The notes beneath the pieces are model-generated. The model saw only the letters and a program-made list of their open reading frames with translations. It was not told where the DNA came from and did no database searches. DNA of 64,000 bases from Mesobacillus maritimus (GTDB lineage: Bacteria; Bacillota; Bacilli; Bacillales; Cytobacillaceae), in the NCBI RefSeq assembly GCF_023715205.1, contig NZ_JAMBNR010000012.1:1-64000 (forward strand). Reading direction: 5' to 3'. Of this stretch, positions 9,931 to 17,948 are shown piece by piece; the stretch's first letter is position 1, and the number at the start of each line of letters is the position of its first letter. A program made the position numbers and the translations under genes.

Positions 9931-10329
9931 GTGAACTTATATATGAATTTTGCGACTTATTTAGGTTTAGCTGTCGTTTTGTTAGCAGTAGGGACGTTTT
10001 TATTTGAAATTAGTACGACAAAGGTAAAAGAATTCAAATTGATTGCCGACAAGAATTTAACTGCCGCCTTATCGCTAGGTGGAAAAATTGTTGGTTTAGC
10101 TGTTGTATTGGGTTCGGCCGCGGAATATTCCATTTCATTAGTTGATATGGCCATTTGGGGCGGTGTTGGAATTGTTTCGCAAATCGTTGTGTTCCTTTTA
10201 GCGGAATTAGTTACGATTCGTTTTAGCATCTCAAAAGCGATTGAAGAGGATAATCGAGCTGTTGGGGTTATGCTATTCTCGTTATCTCTTTCAATTGGGT
10301 GGATTGTTGCAAAATGTTTGTCTTACTAA
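9931..10329 (+). CDS. DUF350 (YjfL-type) inner-membrane protein
   Basis: The 132-residue protein has four hydrophobic segments (about 7-26, 45-65, 73-95 and 108-129) with small conserved polar spots such as NLTAALSLGGKIVG and the AEYS/WGG segments, matching DUF350 membrane proteins. In E. coli the homologue yjfL sits in yjfIJKLMC, next to the ATP-grasp gene yjfC, the same pairing as here. Molecular function is not established. It begins with GTG preceded by AGAGGGG. The gene lies between the lipoprotein and a soluble protein of unknown family in the same operon. Confidence 0.75.
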   Translation: MNLYMNFATYLGLAVVLLAVGTFLFEISTTKVKEFKLIADKNLTAALSLGGKIVGLAVVLGSAAEYSISLVDMAIWGGVGIVSQIVVFLLAELVTIRFSISKAIEEDNRAVGVMLFSLSLSIGWIVAKCLSY

Positions 10330-10348
10330 TGACTTTCTGAGGTGAAAG

Positions 10349-10810
10349 ATGAAGAAACTGACCTATTTCATACATGATGGCCATGGAGGCTATGAGCCTT
10401 TTTATGAATACAAAACACCAGAAGTTGGGATTGATGAATTTTACGCCCGCCAGCTTTGTACGTATTTTATTATGCGTGGCAGACAATACCAACTCATCTC
10501 AAATGAGATGCTTGATGATGAAGAAATTCTTGTTCTAGAGGAGAAAGGGAAAAACAACTCTGTTCTTGATGAAGAGAGCTTCGCCGGCAAGGGCCTTCAC
10601 ATTGAAATCCGTCGATTTCGAGAGGAAGAGAACTACAAGCTTTTGGCACTGATTCCTTGTGAAACTCACTTTGATGTGATTCGTTACTTGTTGAAGGATG
10701 TTGTTGATGTTCCGGATATTGGCCAAATGATGATGACCTCTACGGAAATTGATGAGGATCGGAGCGTCTATGTGATTTACGTGAAAAACATTGGAGAGAT
10801 TGACAATTGA
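10349..10810 (+). CDS. soluble protein of unknown family in the ATP-grasp operon
   Basis: A 153-residue acidic cytoplasmic protein with no signal peptide or membrane helix. It begins MKKLTYFIHDGHGGYE and has a patch with DDEEILVLEEKGKNN, then a C-terminal half rich in V, I and D with FDVIRYLLKDVVDVPDIG. I do not recognise the family. Translation starts at an ATG with GAGGTGAAAG just upstream. The gene overlaps the ATP-grasp gene by four bases (TTGA), which suggests tight coupling with it and makes a partner or regulatory subunit plausible. That role is inference. Confidence 0.65.
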   Translation: MKKLTYFIHDGHGGYEPFYEYKTPEVGIDEFYARQLCTYFIMRGRQYQLISNEMLDDEEILVLEEKGKNNSVLDEESFAGKGLHIEIRRFREEENYKLLALIPCETHFDVIRYLLKDVVDVPDIGQMMMTSTEIDEDRSVYVIYVKNIGEIDN

Positions 10811-12054
10811 GTGGTTTATCAAATAGATATACAGAAAAAAGAAAGAAATTTTATCAAGGAATCAGTGATTTCTGGCCAGATTTATACGGAGAAGAGTACG
10901 CTCTTTATGATATTGCTACCATTGGTAAAGACGAGGCGGAGCAAATTCGTTTGGCGACAAACCGGATAGGAAAGGTCTTTTTTAAGGTTAGTCAACTTTT
11001 AAGAGAAATTCCGAAAGAGACTCTAGTGGAAATGGGGTATCCAACAGAGTCTCTTTCCTTTATCAAACTTCAAACATTGCCGTTTGAGAGTGTGATCGCT
11101 CGCCTTGATTTAGTCAAAACCACAGAGGGTTATAAATGCCTTGAAATTAATTCGGACACTCCTACCTTTATCAAGGAGTTGTTTGCAGTGAATGGTCTCG
11201 TTTGTAAGGAATTTCAGGTTGAAGATCCAAATGCAGGAATGGAATTATTGATGGCGGATGCGATAAAATTAGCTTTAAACGAGTGTGCTAAGCAATTAGA
11301 AAAACCAAAGCCCTATATCGTTTTTACCGCACATGAAGAGAATATAGAAGACCGGGAAACCGTCATTTATCTTCAAAAATTAGCCGAGGTTCCATCAAGG
11401 TTTGTGCCTCTTCATCAACTAAAAATAGAACGAGGAAAAGGGCTTTATGATGAAAATGGACTAAAGATTGATATCTTATACAGGCAAACTTTTCCGATTG
11501 AAAATTTGGTGCTGGACGAAGATCAGGATGGAAATTCAATTGGTTTATGGTTATTAGAATTGGTTGAATCTGGACAGTTACAGCTCTTAAATCCGCCTTC
11601 TGCTTTTTTATTGCAAAACAAAGCTGTGCAAGCCGTTATTTGGGGCTTACATCTTGAGAACAGTCCTTTTTTTACAGGTGAGGAACATGACTGGATCGAA
11701 GAATATTTCTTGCCAACTTTTTTTGAACCTGATTATTTTTTGGAAAACCAGCTTGCTTTTGTAAAAAAACCATCCTTTGGACGTGAAGGAGACACCGTTG
11801 AAATTTTTGCAGGTGATGGAAATGTAGCTTTACAAGATTCACATCAAAGTTACACCAACTACCTCCCAATCTATCAGCAATATATCGAGCTACCTTCCCA
11901 CCAATTTAATAGTCGAAAAGGGATGCAAACTGGGAATCTCCTCATTGGCAGCTTCCTATTAAATGGACGTGCTGCAGCGATGGGCTTTCGCGTGGGAGAG
12001 AGGATTACAAATAATCTTTCTTATTATTTACCTGTTGGATTGCAGGATTCATAA
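10807..12054 (+). CDS. glutathionylspermidine synthase-like ATP-grasp ligase (YgiC/YjfC type)
   Basis: A 415-residue protein of the GSP synthetase family. The C-terminal half shows the ATP-grasp pattern: a nucleotide Lys region at FVKKPSFGREGDTV (about 318-331) and a late loop with GFRVGERITNN (about 393-403). Conserved substrate-side residues include EINSDTPTFIKE near residue 118. It lacks the N-terminal amidase domain of true bifunctional Gsp enzymes, as do E. coli YgiC and YjfC. Family enzymes form peptide-like bonds between a carboxylate and an amine; the substrates here are unknown. The start is TTG, overlapping the previous stop, with GGAGAG about 8 nt upstream. It ends the operon at a bidirectional terminator. 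Confidence 0.85.
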   Translation: MSGLSNRYTEKRKKFYQGISDFWPDLYGEEYALYDIATIGKDEAEQIRLATNRIGKVFFKVSQLLREIPKETLVEMGYPTESLSFIKLQTLPFESVIARLDLVKTTEGYKCLEINSDTPTFIKELFAVNGLVCKEFQVEDPNAGMELLMADAIKLALNECAKQLEKPKPYIVFTAHEENIEDRETVIYLQKLAEVPSRFVPLHQLKIERGKGLYDENGLKIDILYRQTFPIENLVLDEDQDGNSIGLWLLELVESGQLQLLNPPSAFLLQNKAVQAVIWGLHLENSPFFTGEEHDWIEEYFLPTFFEPDYFLENQLAFVKKPSFGREGDTVEIFAGDGNVALQDSHQSYTNYLPIYQQYIELPSHQFNSRKGMQTGNLLIGSFLLNGRAAAMGFRVGERITNNLSYYLPVGLQDS

Positions 12055-12083
12055 GGCATAGTGACGTATCCTCAAACATCATA

Positions 12084-12116
12084 TAAAAAGCTTAAGCCTG
12101 TGCTCAAGCTTTTTAT
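12084..12116. terminator. bidirectional terminator between convergent genes
   Basis: AAAAAGCTTAAGC and GCTCAAGCTTTTT pair with A and T runs on the two sides, serving both the ATP-grasp operon and the minus-strand NERD gene. Confidence 0.8.
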
Positions 12117-12862
12117 TCAGTGGTGAATTTACAATTTGGATAGCTACTACAGCCTTTAAACGTACCTTGTTTCCCATACCTTTTAACAAGAGGACTGCCA
12201 CAATGTGGGCAAATACTGTTCACTGTGTTGAAATCGTTTTTAATCTCTTCCACATGCTTTTTGCTTTGTTGTTTTTGAGCTTTTCGGTCTTTAAGGACAT
12301 ATTGCATTAATAGATGTTTGATTTTATGTTTCTTAAAATCAGATAAGTGTTTGACTCCTGCACCAGACTTAATAAAAGAAAGAAGGTTATTGGTTTTCAG
12401 TACAGTGGCATTTTTAAAAGGATGCTTAAATTTCAACTCCGCTTGGTTACCAAAGGCGATTACCGAATAAATCGGAACATCCTCTAGGACATGTCCTAGA
12501 ACAGATTGGACCGCTTTAATATGACCGGCATTTTGCCAAATAGGATTATAAAATTTATCTTTTCGTTTAAAATTTGTTTGTGTCCAAAATTGTTGATGTT
12601 CCGAGCCTGTGATCCACCCTTTAAAATTTTTTGTCTCAATAATGTAAATCCCATTTTCAGCAATCAAAATATGATCAATTTGCGTTGTTTTCCCGCCTTT
12701 TCTTGGAAGGTACAGATCATTTAACACAATGTATACCGTGGGATTTAATGTATTTAATAGGAGAGCTACTTGCTTTTCGCCTAGTTTTCCTTTAATCGTA
12801 GCTTTGTTTAGGTTGTACCAAATTACACCAATTAAAATGGCAAGAATGAGAAGTTTGCCCAT
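12113..12862 (-). CDS. NERD-domain protein with C-terminal zinc finger
   Basis: The 249-residue protein has one N-terminal membrane helix (about 2-18), a NERD domain at about 25-140 with the nuclease-like residues GEKQV, QIDHILI and IIETKNFKGW, and a C-terminal topoisomerase-type zinc finger (CPHCGSPLVKRYG, then CSSYPNC, about 219-243). NERD is a nuclease-related domain; the zinc finger suggests DNA binding. Such membrane-anchored NERD/zinc-finger proteins are common in Bacillaceae but lack a firm role. Translation starts at ATG with GGGGGATC upstream. It stands alone and converges on the ATP-grasp operon. Confidence 0.85.
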   Translation of the reverse strand: MGKLLILAILIGVIWYNLNKATIKGKLGEKQVALLLNTLNPTVYIVLNDLYLPRKGGKTTQIDHILIAENGIYIIETKNFKGWITGSEHQQFWTQTNFKRKDKFYNPIWQNAGHIKAVQSVLGHVLEDVPIYSVIAFGNQAELKFKHPFKNATVLKTNNLLSFIKSGAGVKHLSDFKKHKIKHLLMQYVLKDRKAQKQQSKKHVEEIKNDFNTVNSICPHCGSPLVKRYGKQGTFKGCSSYPNCKFTTE

Positions 12863-12972
12863 GAAATGATCCCCCGGATTCCTTTTTTACGATAATAATA
12901 GAATATCATACTTTCGACCTACAAATAGAATAATTCCTAGAAATATCCAAATTTTTGATTGGAGAGATTCCT

Positions 12973-13467
12973 ATGCCGCATATTGAAACGGAAAGATTAG
13001 AGATGATTACTTTTACAGCAGACATGATGGAAGCAATCTTGAATGGAACGGCGGAGCAGGAAGGGAAAATACCTTATCAGCTCGCACTGGGATGGCCGAT
13101 GCCCGTTTATAAGCAATTTTTTGCTTATAAAATTGAGCGTTTCCGTAAGTATCCAGCTGAAAATGAGTGGGAAGGCATCATCGTACACAAACAGGATCAA
13201 CGAATTATCGGGGACATGGGGTTTAAAGGAGGGCCGAATGAGGACGGAGTTATTGACCTAGGCTATAGCATTGTTCCTAGTTATCAAGGGAAAGGATATG
13301 CAACTGAAATGGGAAAAGCGATGGTCGAATGGGGACGGTCAAATTCTGCTGTTCAAAAGGTTATTGCCACCTGTCATCCAGAAAACCTAGCCTCAATTCG
13401 GGTGTTAGAAAAAATCGGTTTCCATGTAACGAAACAGACTGAGGAAAGTATTTATTGGGAGTATTGA
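12973..13467 (+). CDS. GNAT N-acetyltransferase (RimJ/RimL type)
   Basis: A 164-residue acetyltransferase of the GNAT fold. The family opening IETERLEM is present at residues 4-11. The acetyl-CoA-binding loop is VPSYQGKGYATE (about 105-116) and the late NLASIRVLEKIGF strand-helix unit (about 139-151) is typical of the RimJ/RimL group that acetylates protein N-termini or small amines. The ATG at 12973 is preferred over a TTG at 12955 because GGAGAG lies 6 nt before it. No operon partner. The substrate is unknown. Confidence 0.85.
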   Translation: MPHIETERLEMITFTADMMEAILNGTAEQEGKIPYQLALGWPMPVYKQFFAYKIERFRKYPAENEWEGIIVHKQDQRIIGDMGFKGGPNEDGVIDLGYSIVPSYQGKGYATEMGKAMVEWGRSNSAVQKVIATCHPENLASIRVLEKIGFHVTKQTEESIYWEY

Positions 13468-13539
13468 TTTAGAGAACGAGCAAAAAGCTCAGACTATTAG
13501 GCAGTTAGAGAACGGAATGAGTTACTAAACCACGCTTTC

Positions 13540-13551
13540 TTCATAGGATAG
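13540..13551 (+). promoter_or_regulatory. sigma-E/sigma-K-like -10 site
   Basis: CATAGGATA at 13542-13550 matches CATAnnnTA, the -10 pattern of mother-cell sporulation sigma factors, 24 nt before the small gene at 13574. The -35 was not firmly identified. Confidence 0.35.
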
Positions 13552-13573
13552 TAAGGATGGAGGAGGTGTGATC

Positions 13574-13759
13574 ATGACATATACCATCATAACTGGACCG
13601 TTTCCTGGCCATTCTGGGTATCTGCACGCCCACTATTTTCCAAGTCAACTTCAGCAGGTACAGATTCCTAGTTCCTGGTACTCATTGAATGTTCATCCTT
13701 TGCATGTGCAACATTCTATTTATCCACCATTTCCTTATTTTCCTTATGGAAGGTGGTAA
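13574..13759 (+). CDS. small His/Pro/Tyr-rich peptide, possible spore-coat protein
   Basis: A 61-residue peptide rich in P, Y, H, S and F, with repeated short blocks such as HSGYLHAHYFP and PPFPYFPYGRW. It has no membrane segment. Its ribosome site GGAGGAGGTG is nearly perfect and lies 4 nt from the ATG, which argues that the frame is real. The composition and the sigma-K-like -10 site upstream are those of small Bacillus spore-coat or inter-coat proteins; that role is inference and no family is recognised. It is monocistronic. Confidence 0.6.
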   Translation: MTYTIITGPFPGHSGYLHAHYFPSQLQQVQIPSSWYSLNVHPLHVQHSIYPPFPYFPYGRW

Positions 13760-13803
13760 ATAGTACCTCGTGAGGAAGTTTTTGCTTTTTAGGTTTATTT
13801 TTT

Positions 13804-13992
13804 TATAAGGTGTTTTCGTAAAGTTTGTTGTTAAAATCCTAAAGCCGATTTTAACGCAAAATAAGTTTTTCTTTGTGTACTACTTAGTTTGTAAGCTCTT
13901 TTCTCTTTCTTATAAACGATCTTTGGAATGGAATCATAGATAAATTATTCTATTTTTCCTAAAAGCACAATCTATGAGAAAAGAGCTTTTTA
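13804..13992 (+). repeat. MITE-like repeat, copy B
   Basis: Begins ATAAGGTGTTTTCGTAAAG and ends GAGAAAAGAGCTTTTTAT. It contains the shared hairpin GTTAAAATC-N8-GATTTTAAC at 13830-13855 and the internal GTAAGCTCTTTTCTC. It aligns with copies D and F in the same orientation and with A and C inverted. Confidence 0.75.
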
Positions 13993-14109
13993 TAAAAACC
14001 AGCTAAAAACGCTAAGAAAACAACAAAGAGATGGAATCAACAGTGTTTACAAGAGAAATTTTCTTGTGCATAATAATATAGGGAGAAATGTTGATTTTCA
14101 TAGATGGGT

Positions 14110-14160
14110 AAATGGTCAACTCATCCACATTCCGTTGGAAAGTTGTCCTTTTTTATTTGT
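14110..14160 (+). terminator. possible terminator or leader hairpin before the SEC-C gene
   Basis: GGTCAACT (about 14113) can pair with AGTTGTCC (about 14141) with one mismatch and is followed by TTTTTTATTT. It may end read-through or act as an attenuator. Weak. Confidence 0.3.
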
Positions 14161-14212
14161 CGACTATGAATGTATATATTTATTGATAACAAAATGTAAT
14201 AGAGGGATTTGA

Positions 14213-15397
14213 ATGACGATGAGTATGGAAGCAGAAGTATTTACTAGATTAATTGAGGCATCAGAAAAACTCAAAAAAGAAACGGAAAAGAAACAGGATG
14301 CGAAAAGTTGGAAGTCGATCAACCAATCGTTAACCTTAGAGGAAGGACTTAATCGTCTAGCAAAGTCTGATTTAGACTCATTCCGAAGAAAATTGGAAAT
14401 TAAGAATGCGAGCAGTTTGAAAAAAGCAGAGTTAATTGTGGTCCTAAAGGATGAGATTCTTGCAAATGTAGGAGATGTTTGTAAGCTTCTGGATGACAAG
14501 CGTTACAATTTAATCACAGAAATGGTTGAGAACGGTGGACACTTGAATGCGTCGAACATCGATCTTAAAGTCCTTGCTCCTTTACTTGAAAACGGCATGA
14601 TCTTTACTGGAACTGTCGAAGATGAAAAAATGTTTGTCATGCCAACAGAGATCGTTGAACTTGTTTCAAAACAAAATGACGATGAATTGAAAAATTTGAT
14701 TAAACGCAATACAGAATGGGTCAAGCTTACAAAAGGTGCATTGTATTACTACGGTTCATTAAACTTAAATCAGTTGTTAGCAGTCATTGAGCGCTTTATG
14801 AATGAACCTGTGGAAATAAATGAGTTCATTGCGATGATCGAACAAGTTGCTTTTGCTGATTCGGAGCTTCGAATTGAAGAACAATGTTTTTCAAATGGTA
14901 GAGTGTTTGACTCAGCAAGAGTTTTCCAGGAACATCAAAATCGTTCTGAATTAGGGTATTATCCTTTTACAAAAGAACAATTATTAGCTGCAGGCGAAAC
15001 TGACTTTGTCGAACGGAATGAAAGTTATCAGCGCTTTGTGAAATTTTTACATAGCACGTTTGATATGTCGCAAGAGGAAGCGGATAATATTGTCGAGGAA
15101 TGTGTTTACGCGACTCGTATCGGCGAAGAACCAAAAGACTTGCTTCAATTCTTGCAGCAGCGAGTGGAATTTGATCGTATTGACACATTAAGAATGGCAA
15201 TGGAACGAATCGTTGATTTAATGAACAATACAAGAGCATGGTTCTTAAAAGGCTATACCTCATCTGAGCTAAGCGTACAAGAAAAGTCATCAGCTAAGGA
15301 TAATGTCATCAGTATTCAATCAAAGAAAAAGATTGGTCGAAATGAACCGTGCCCCTGCGGTAGTGGCAAGAAATACAAAAAATGTTGCGGTAAATAA
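14213..15397 (+). CDS. SEC-C zinc-motif protein
   Basis: A 394-residue soluble protein that ends in a complete SEC-C motif, [18 protein letters not shown], the zinc-binding tail also found on SecA. Residues 1-60 are a charged, lysine-rich helix, followed by a helical Rho-N/SAP-like stretch (about 35-85: [26 protein letters not shown]). The central part (about 100-350) is helical and not recognised. In such proteins SEC-C is thought to support binding to ribosomes, SecB-like partners or nucleic acid. The ATG start at 14213 has AGAGGG upstream at 7 nt. It is monocistronic with a terminator at 15450. The specific role is unknown. Confidence 0.75.
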   Translation: MTMSMEAEVFTRLIEASEKLKKETEKKQDAKSWKSINQSLTLEEGLNRLAKSDLDSFRRKLEIKNASSLKKAELIVVLKDEILANVGDVCKLLDDKRYNLITEMVENGGHLNASNIDLKVLAPLLENGMIFTGTVEDEKMFVMPTEIVELVSKQNDDELKNLIKRNTEWVKLTKGALYYYGSLNLNQLLAVIERFMNEPVEINEFIAMIEQVAFADSELRIEEQCFSNGRVFDSARVFQEHQNRSELGYYPFTKEQLLAAGETDFVERNESYQRFVKFLHSTFDMSQEEADNIVEECVYATRIGEEPKDLLQFLQQRVEFDRIDTLRMAMERIVDLMNNTRAWFLKGYTSSELSVQEKSSAKDNVISIQSKKKIGRNEPCPCGSGKKYKKCCGK

Positions 15398-15448
15398 TAA
15401 ACGTGTTTGGTGAAACAAGGAACATTTTTGTTCATACATCATACGATA

Positions 15449-15492
15449 GGAAAAGGATTAATCACGCTTTTTATGTGGTTAGTCCTTTTTTT
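15449..15492 (+). terminator. terminator after the SEC-C gene
   Basis: AAAGGATTAATCAC and GTGGTTAGTCCTTTTTT pair with one mismatch and are followed by a T run. Confidence 0.75.
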
Positions 15493-15500
15493 ATTTGTAC

Positions 15501-15541
15501 ATGTAATTTATATTTTACATTAAGTAATATATATGTTACGT
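15501..15541 (+). promoter_or_regulatory. two tandem inverted-repeat operators before the HTH gene
   Basis: ATGTAA-N8-TTACAT (15501-15520) is followed one base later by AAGTAA-N8-TTACGT (15522-15541). Both are 20 bp with centres 21 bp apart, two turns of the helix. They sit 20 bp before the ATG of the XRE-type regulator, the usual place for an autoregulatory operator. Confidence 0.6.
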
Positions 15542-15561
15542 TTTAAGTGGAGGTTAAACGA

Positions 15562-15768
15562 ATGAAAAATACCGTAAAACTTGCGCGTATTAAAGCAAAT
15601 TTAACGCAACAGCAACTTGCTGACAAAGTAGGGATTACCAGGCAAACTGTTAGTTTAATTGAAAAAGGAAAATATAATCCAAGCTTAAAATTATGTTTGC
15701 AGATCTGCTATGCCGTTCACGCCAAATTGGATGAAATTTTTTGGATCGAACAGGAGGAATTTGAATGA
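15562..15768 (+). CDS. XRE-family helix-turn-helix regulator
   Basis: A 68-residue protein that is almost entirely one XRE HTH domain: VKLARIKANLTQQQLADKVGITRQTVSLIEKG, summarised by TQQQLADKVGITRQTVS at about residues 17-33, followed by YNPSLKLCLQI. It ends in an acidic stretch (IEQEEFE). This is the YozG-like short form that pairs with small membrane proteins. The ATG at 15562 follows GTGGAGG. Its stop overlaps the next gene by ATGA. The two inverted repeats just upstream are candidate binding sites. Confidence 0.85.
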   Translation: MKNTVKLARIKANLTQQQLADKVGITRQTVSLIEKGKYNPSLKLCLQICYAVHAKLDEIFWIEQEEFE

Positions 15769-16199
15769 AAAAAATAACTGATGAGCGATTAATCCTTCAG
15801 AATTTGCAGCATATTCGAATTACATACATCGTCCAAACCATTGGAATCTTATGTATCCTTGGCTACGAGTTTTTTCAAGGCGGTCTAGAACAGATGAGAG
15901 AAAATCCACTCTGGCTCGTCTTTATGTTAACGACGGTCGTTTATGCTTATTTATCAATGAGTGTTAGTGTAGTACATGAAAAGGGTGAGACAAATCCAAG
16001 GAAATCATTTTTGATCAGCCTCATCGTTTTAAGTTTGATTGTGGTGGTTGCAGCGATATTGACTGCTATGACACCAGGATTTGGATGGGGCAATGGAGCA
16101 TTCATTGGCGGGGTGTTATATGTTTGTGGGTTTATTCCATGTTATTATGTCTATCATTTACGAAAGAAACAGAGAGCAGAACTTGATGAAGATGAATGA
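15765..16199 (+). CDS. membrane protein coupled to the XRE regulator
   Basis: A 144-residue protein with four predicted membrane helices (about 19-36, 48-68, 84-106 and 111-131) and charged ends. It overlaps the HTH gene by four bases. Two-gene units of a short XRE regulator plus a small multi-helix membrane protein are widespread in Firmicutes, and the membrane partner is of unknown function. Whether it signals to the regulator or is simply its target is not known. I do not recognise a named domain. Confidence 0.7.
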   Translation: MKKITDERLILQNLQHIRITYIVQTIGILCILGYEFFQGGLEQMRENPLWLVFMLTTVVYAYLSMSVSVVHEKGETNPRKSFLISLIVLSLIVVVAAILTAMTPGFGWGNGAFIGGVLYVCGFIPCYYVYHLRKKQRAELDEDE

Positions 16200-16314
16200 A
16201 ACGATGCATCTGGAAACGGAGGAGTTTCTGTTTAAAAACAGAAGCGCTGTCACTCTATTCCCAGAAAATATTTTATAGTCGAAACCAGCTAAAACATTTA
16301 TAATAGTATTATTT

Positions 16315-16505
16315 TTAAGGCTCTTTTCACAAACTTTGTTGCTTTTTAGAGTAAATATAAAAAGATTTAGCTATGATTTCATTCCAAAGTAAGTTTAGAA
16401 GCGGAGAAAAGAGCTTATAAACTAGTAATAGCGCAGAATAAAGCTTATTTCACGTTAAAATCGGCTTTAGGATTTTAACAACAATCTTTACGAGAATAGC
16501 TATTC
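16315..16505 (-). repeat. MITE-like repeat, copy C
   Basis: Begins AAGGCTCTTTTCACAAAC and ends CTTTACGAGAATAGCT. It contains the same hairpin GTTAAAATC-N8-GATTTTAAC at 16454-16479 and TAAAAAGCAAC segments, inverted relative to B, D and F. It fills the gap before the MscS gene. Confidence 0.75.
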
Positions 16506-16530
16506 TTAAAGCATTGTGGAGGTTTCGAAC

Positions 16531-17418
16531 ATGGAAGGAATCGTGACAAAGTTAGGAGACTTTTTCGAAATCAATTGGGAGCGAGTCTTCGATTATGGAA
16601 TGTCCATATTGGTTACAGTTGTTATTACGTATGCCATTCTTTTTCTGATTCGTTATTTAATTTCTCAGTTTTTTAAACGGACCAATTTTTTTAGTGAAAA
16701 GAAAGAACAAACCATTGAATCGGTCGTTAAAAATACGTCCCACTATTTGGCGTTTTTCATTATTATTTTAGCTGCAATTAAACCATTTGTAGATATAAAA
16801 GACATATTGGTAGCCGGTGGGGTTATTGGGATTGTGGTCGGTTTAGGTGCTCAAAAGATTATGACGGACATTTTGGCCGGATTTTTCATGATTTTTGAAG
16901 AACAGTTTCAACGAGGTGATTTTGTTCATATCAATGGGGAAATCGATGGTGGAACCATTGAAGACTTAGGCTTTCGCGTAGTTAAAGTCCGATTATTAAA
17001 CGGTAAGTTGATGACCGTACCAAATGGAGAAATTCGCAAAGTTGAAAACGGAAACGTAGAAAAGCGGAGGATTTTTGAGAGCGTGATCGTCAGTTTTAAA
17101 GAAAATCCTGCGCGGATTGAGCAGTTGTTACACGAGTTATGTGAGGATTTAAATGAACTGCATAAAGACTATTTAAAAGTAGACCCCATGACTAGTGAAT
17201 ATGTAGAGAAGTATCAAGTCCACGGCTTGTCGTCATTAGATGTGAGCCCATTAGGGTTCAAGTTTTCAATCAAAGCAACTGTCAAAGATAACGATTATTT
17301 AACCGCCGCACAAGAAACGAAAAAATTACTTGCGCAGAAGATCTATGATCACCAGATTCAAATGCCTACGCAGCAGGTAGTTCTTCAAGCGCAGCCCGAG
17401 CGTAATGGGGAGGCATAG
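16531..17418 (+). CDS. MscS-family mechanosensitive channel
   Basis: A 295-residue small-conductance mechanosensitive channel. Three membrane helices lie at about 20-42, 70-90 and 95-120; the pore helix carries the Gly/Ala pattern GVIGIVVGLGAQKI followed by TDILAGFFMIFEEQF, then a soluble MscS beta domain with VKVRLLNGKLMTVPNGEI (residue ranges about 150-165). It should open on osmotic down-shock to release solutes. The ATG at 16531 is chosen; the GTG at 16516 overlaps the ribosome site GTGGAGG. It may function with the OpuC uptake system, also in this window, in volume control, by inference. Confidence 0.9.
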   Translation: MEGIVTKLGDFFEINWERVFDYGMSILVTVVITYAILFLIRYLISQFFKRTNFFSEKKEQTIESVVKNTSHYLAFFIIILAAIKPFVDIKDILVAGGVIGIVVGLGAQKIMTDILAGFFMIFEEQFQRGDFVHINGEIDGGTIEDLGFRVVKVRLLNGKLMTVPNGEIRKVENGNVEKRRIFESVIVSFKENPARIEQLLHELCEDLNELHKDYLKVDPMTSEYVEKYQVHGLSSLDVSPLGFKFSIKATVKDNDYLTAAQETKKLLAQKIYDHQIQMPTQQVVLQAQPERNGEA

Positions 17419-17513
17419 GCGTACAAGTAGTTTCCAAAATATCGTGCATTTGAATCATTTTTGGAACGTATATGATCAAGCTCTCATACGGTGGTAAAAA
17501 AGGAGTTGTCTTT

Positions 17514-17768
17514 ATGGATCTACTTACTTTTATCATCTCAGCACTGATTGCAATGGTTATTGGAACTGTAGCCGATAAAATCTCCCCTGTTGGAATGCCT
17601 GGAGGATGGGCGGGCGCGATGATTGCTGGGTTTATTGGCGCTTGGATTGGGCCAATTCTATTAGGAACTTTCGGGCCAGTCGTTGCCGGTTTTTCGTTAA
17701 TTCCAGCGCTCATTGGTGCTTTCGTCGTCGTTGTTGTTGTTGGGGTTATAGCAAGTATTTTTCGTTAG
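17514..17768 (+). CDS. GlsB/YeaQ/YmgE-family small membrane protein
   Basis: An 84-residue membrane protein with three helices and the family's Gly-rich motifs (GTVADKISPVGMPGGW, GAMIAGFIGAWIG). Members are often induced by general stress; the name transglycosylase-associated is historical. The ATG at 17514 has AAAGGAG about 7 nt upstream; upstream in-frame starts lack ribosome sites. It is monocistronic. A terminator follows before the next gene at 17872. Confidence 0.85.
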   Translation: MDLLTFIISALIAMVIGTVADKISPVGMPGGWAGAMIAGFIGAWIGPILLGTFGPVVAGFSLIPALIGAFVVVVVVGVIASIFR

Positions 17769-17870
17769 CGAATGCTGTTGCCGCTGTAATAGTATGACTG
17801 ACGTTTGAAGCTATGACTATAAAGGTTTTAGATTACTAGTGGGGAACAATTATGATAGGAAAACACAAAG

Positions 17871-17899
17871 GATGGTTCCGAACTGGAACCATTTTTTTA
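17871..17899 (+). terminator. terminator
   Basis: GATGGTTCC and GGAACCATTTTTTT form an 8-9-bp stem with loop GAACT and seven T. Confidence 0.9.
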
Positions 17900-17948
17900 A
17901 ATCAGTTAAAGTACATATTAGAAGTAAAATGATAAGGAAGGATACGTC

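Noticed and set aside
9957-10229. Minus-strand 90-codon frame
   Set aside because: Antisense shadow of the DUF350 gene.
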